Of a DNA stretch of 14,781 bases, positions 13,747 to 14,781 are shown in pieces. Source of the DNA: an uncultured Oscillospiraceae bacterium (GTDB lineage: Bacteria > Bacillota > Clostridia > Oscillospirales > Ruminococcaceae); the NCBI GenBank assembly GCA_950097605.1, contig CATNEU010000012.1, positions 1 through 14,781 on the forward strand, given 5' to 3'. Below the pieces are notes generated by a model that was not told the origin of the DNA, ran no database searches, and saw nothing but the letters and a program-made list of their open reading frames with translations. Numbering within the stretch: position 1 is the first letter of the stretch; each line of letters begins with the position of its first letter. Both the position numbers and the translations under genes were made by a program.

Positions 13747-13923
13747 ATGGAACCAATATGCAAAAACTGCAAACATTTTCGGGCACACTACGTCAAGACT
13801 GGCAGAAGCTATAACCAAATCTCCGATGGACACTGTGTGTATCCCATGCTGAAAATCAGGAAAGCCGCAACCAAGGCCTGCGAGCATTTCCGTGAAAGGA
13901 AGCCCGCACAGGCTGCGCGGTAA
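13747..13923 (+). CDS. 58-residue four-cysteine (zinc-ribbon-like) protein
   Basis: A small hypothetical protein with cysteines at 5 and 8 (CKNC), 30 and 45, spaced like a C4 metal-binding knuckle, and a basic C-terminal half (KIRKAATK). Similar tiny proteins with CxxC...HCVYP...ACEHF, encoded next to XRE regulators, occur in other Oscillospirales as far as I recall; no function is known to me. The ATG at 13747 is chosen because AGGAGGT ends 6 bases before it; the GTG at 13741 abuts the ribosome binding site. A strong promoter overlapped by a repressor-like operator indicates tight control. It is followed directly by a terminator. Confidence 0.75.
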   Translation: MEPICKNCKHFRAHYVKTGRSYNQISDGHCVYPMLKIRKAATKACEHFRERKPAQAAR

Positions 13924-13952
13924 ATACTGGGGCCAATGCTGGCCCCAGTATT
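13923..13952 (+). terminator. terminator hairpin after the small Cys-rich gene
   Basis: AATACTGGGGCCA (13923-13935) pairs perfectly with TGGCCCCAGTATT (13940-13952) over the loop ATGC, starting at the last base of the stop codon. The following T-run is short, so termination may rely on the strength of the stem. Confidence 0.75.
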
Positions 13953-14059
13953 TGCATTTATCCTTTTATTTGTCGCGCAGGCCGCGACGGGGGTTCTTTG
14001 CAGCTTTCTTTATAGCTTTTTGATGCATCTATCCTTTTGTTCGTCGCTCGGGCCACGAC

Positions 14060-14226
14060 GGGCCCATCCTTTTTCGTGAAGAAAAAGGAAGCAAAAATCT
14101 GGTTAAGGGGTGCCGCTACCTTCCTCCAATGGACTGTACGCCGTCTTTGGATAGGCAAAGAATGAGGGCACAGCGGTCGCAGGAAGCGAGGTGTTGGGTC
14201 GGAAGGCGCGCCCCTTAACAATCCCC
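14060..14226 (+). repeat. ~170-nt structured module, type Y, copy B
   Basis: The start is GGGCCC and a hairpin around CATCCTTTTT/AAAAAGGA. The closing helix is GTTAAGGGG (14102-14110) with CCCCTTAAC (14211-14219), enclosing ACAGCGGTCGC at 14170-14180. It is closely similar to the minus strand of 1791-1957. Confidence 0.7.
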
Positions 14227-14342
14227 GGCCATACCCGAGTGGGGATGCTTTTAGAAGGTTTTTTGCATGAGAGGGGCTGATTGGTTAGTTCCCCTCTTTT
14301 GCAGCAAGCCTTCTTTAAGCTGCATAACTCCTGTTCTGGACC

Positions 14343-14512
14343 GGGGATCGTGAAGGGGGCAGGCCCGCGACCCTGCGCCGCGCTTCCTGCGATCTCTGCA
14401 TTGTCGCTCTTTGCCGTGCTTTGTACGGCGAGTCATCAAATGGAGCGGTGCCGTTCGCCCCCTTGGCCAGCCTTTTTGCATCCTTTTTGGGCAGCGCCAA
14501 AAAGGATGGGCC
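14343..14512 (-). repeat. ~170-nt structured module, type X, copy B
   Basis: On the minus strand it has the hairpin ATCCTTTTTGG/CCAAAAAGGAT, then CCAAGGGGG (from 14466) with CCCCCTTCAC (to 14350) as closing helix. The usually conserved ACAGCGGTCGC is altered to GCAGAGATCGC (14389-14399). It is closely similar to 1503-1673. Confidence 0.7.
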
Positions 14513-14710
14513 TGTCGCGGCCTGAGCGACAAGCTAAAAGAAAGATGTAGCAAAGAGCTATAAAAATTTCTAAAATAAATATCCCCGTCACAGCCCGAGC
14601 GACAAACGAAAGGAAAGATGTAGCAAAGAGCTATAAAAAATTTCTAAAATGAATATCCCCCTCGCGCCCGGAGCGACAAAGAAAAATCAGATGCATGTAT
14701 AGGAACATAC

Positions 14711-14743
14711 AAAAGGGTTTGGGCGTTGCCCAAACCCTTTTTG
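14711..14743. terminator. terminator hairpin near the right end
   Basis: AAAAGGGTTTGGGC (14711-14724) and GCCCAAACCCTTTT (14728-14741) pair perfectly over a three-base loop GTT, with A-runs and T-runs outside both arms. It can act on either strand. It may serve a minus-strand gene beyond the window; bases 14744-14781 show nothing I can assign. Confidence 0.75.
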
Positions 14744-14781
14744 CGGATAAAACCCGCAACGTGCGGTTCTGCGCGCAACCC

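Larger units (their letters stand above)
13954..14700. repeat. composite non-coding repeat element, copy B
   Basis: A region of about 745 bp without a credible gene. From left to right: flank repeats with GTCGC...GCGAC at 13972 and 14043 (71 bp apart), a type Y module in plus orientation (14060-14226), a centre (14227-14342), a type X module in minus orientation (14343-14512), then three inverted flank repeats starting near 14514, 14587 and 14661 (73 and 74 bp apart). The modules are therefore the reverse complement of copy A at 1362-2080. Short open frames here are shadows of the repeat; one resembles a frame in copy A for about 37 codons and then loses register. Confidence 0.8.

Noticed and set aside
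14513..14690. Possible CRISPR array in the right flank of element B
   Set aside because: The unit of about 73 bp is repeated almost throughout, without unique spacers of constant length, and no cas gene is near.
14744..14781. End of a minus-strand gene entering from the right
   Set aside because: Only 38 bases remain after the terminator, and no stop codon or motif allows a reading frame to be chosen.

Overview
The window looks like chromosomal DNA from a GC-rich Gram-positive anaerobe of the Clostridia, probably Oscillospirales (Ruminococcaceae/Oscillospiraceae). The reasons are strong AGGAGG-type ribosome binding sites, a Firmicutes-type energy-coupling-factor (ECF) module followed by truA, a DUF5711-type membrane-anchored protein, and closest resemblance by memory to Firmicutes proteins. 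No rRNA or species marker is present, so the placement is an inference.

Layout. Positions 1-1297 hold the end of pyrD (dihydroorotate dehydrogenase), a histidine-phosphatase gene that overlaps it, and ruvX/yqgF, closed by a long palindromic terminator. Positions 1362-2080 hold a non-coding repeat element (copy A). A lone tRNA-Val(GAC) follows on the minus strand with its own promoter and terminator. From a good promoter at 2474-2502 a long same-strand block runs: ruvC, ruvA, ruvB (Holliday-junction branch migration and resolution), a class I rRNA-type methyltransferase, a fused two-ATPase ecfA, ecfT, truA and a DUF5711-type gene. It ends at a strong bidirectional terminator (10637-10685). A PLP-dependent aminotransferase is convergent to this block (minus strand) and divergent from yeiH, a putative anion exporter. 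After another bidirectional terminator come a divergent pair: a small XRE repressor-like gene (minus) and a 58-residue four-cysteine protein (plus), with a visible inverted-repeat operator over the shared promoter region. Positions 13954-14700 hold a second copy of the non-coding element (copy B), and the window ends in a terminator hairpin at 14711-14743.

The most unusual content is the element pair. Each copy contains two diverged modules of about 170 nt, head to head in opposite orientation around a centre of about 116 bp. Outward-facing arrays of a 73-74 bp repeat flank them. Copy B carries the modules in the reverse order and orientation to copy A, yet a 13-bp match in the centre is in the same orientation in both. 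Every module shows a terminator-like hairpin and a closing helix (AAGGGG with CCCCTT) that survives sequence change between modules. I do not recognise this as a named repeat or RNA family. The remaining genes are mostly housekeeping. The notable coding feature is the single-polypeptide fusion of the two ECF ATPases.
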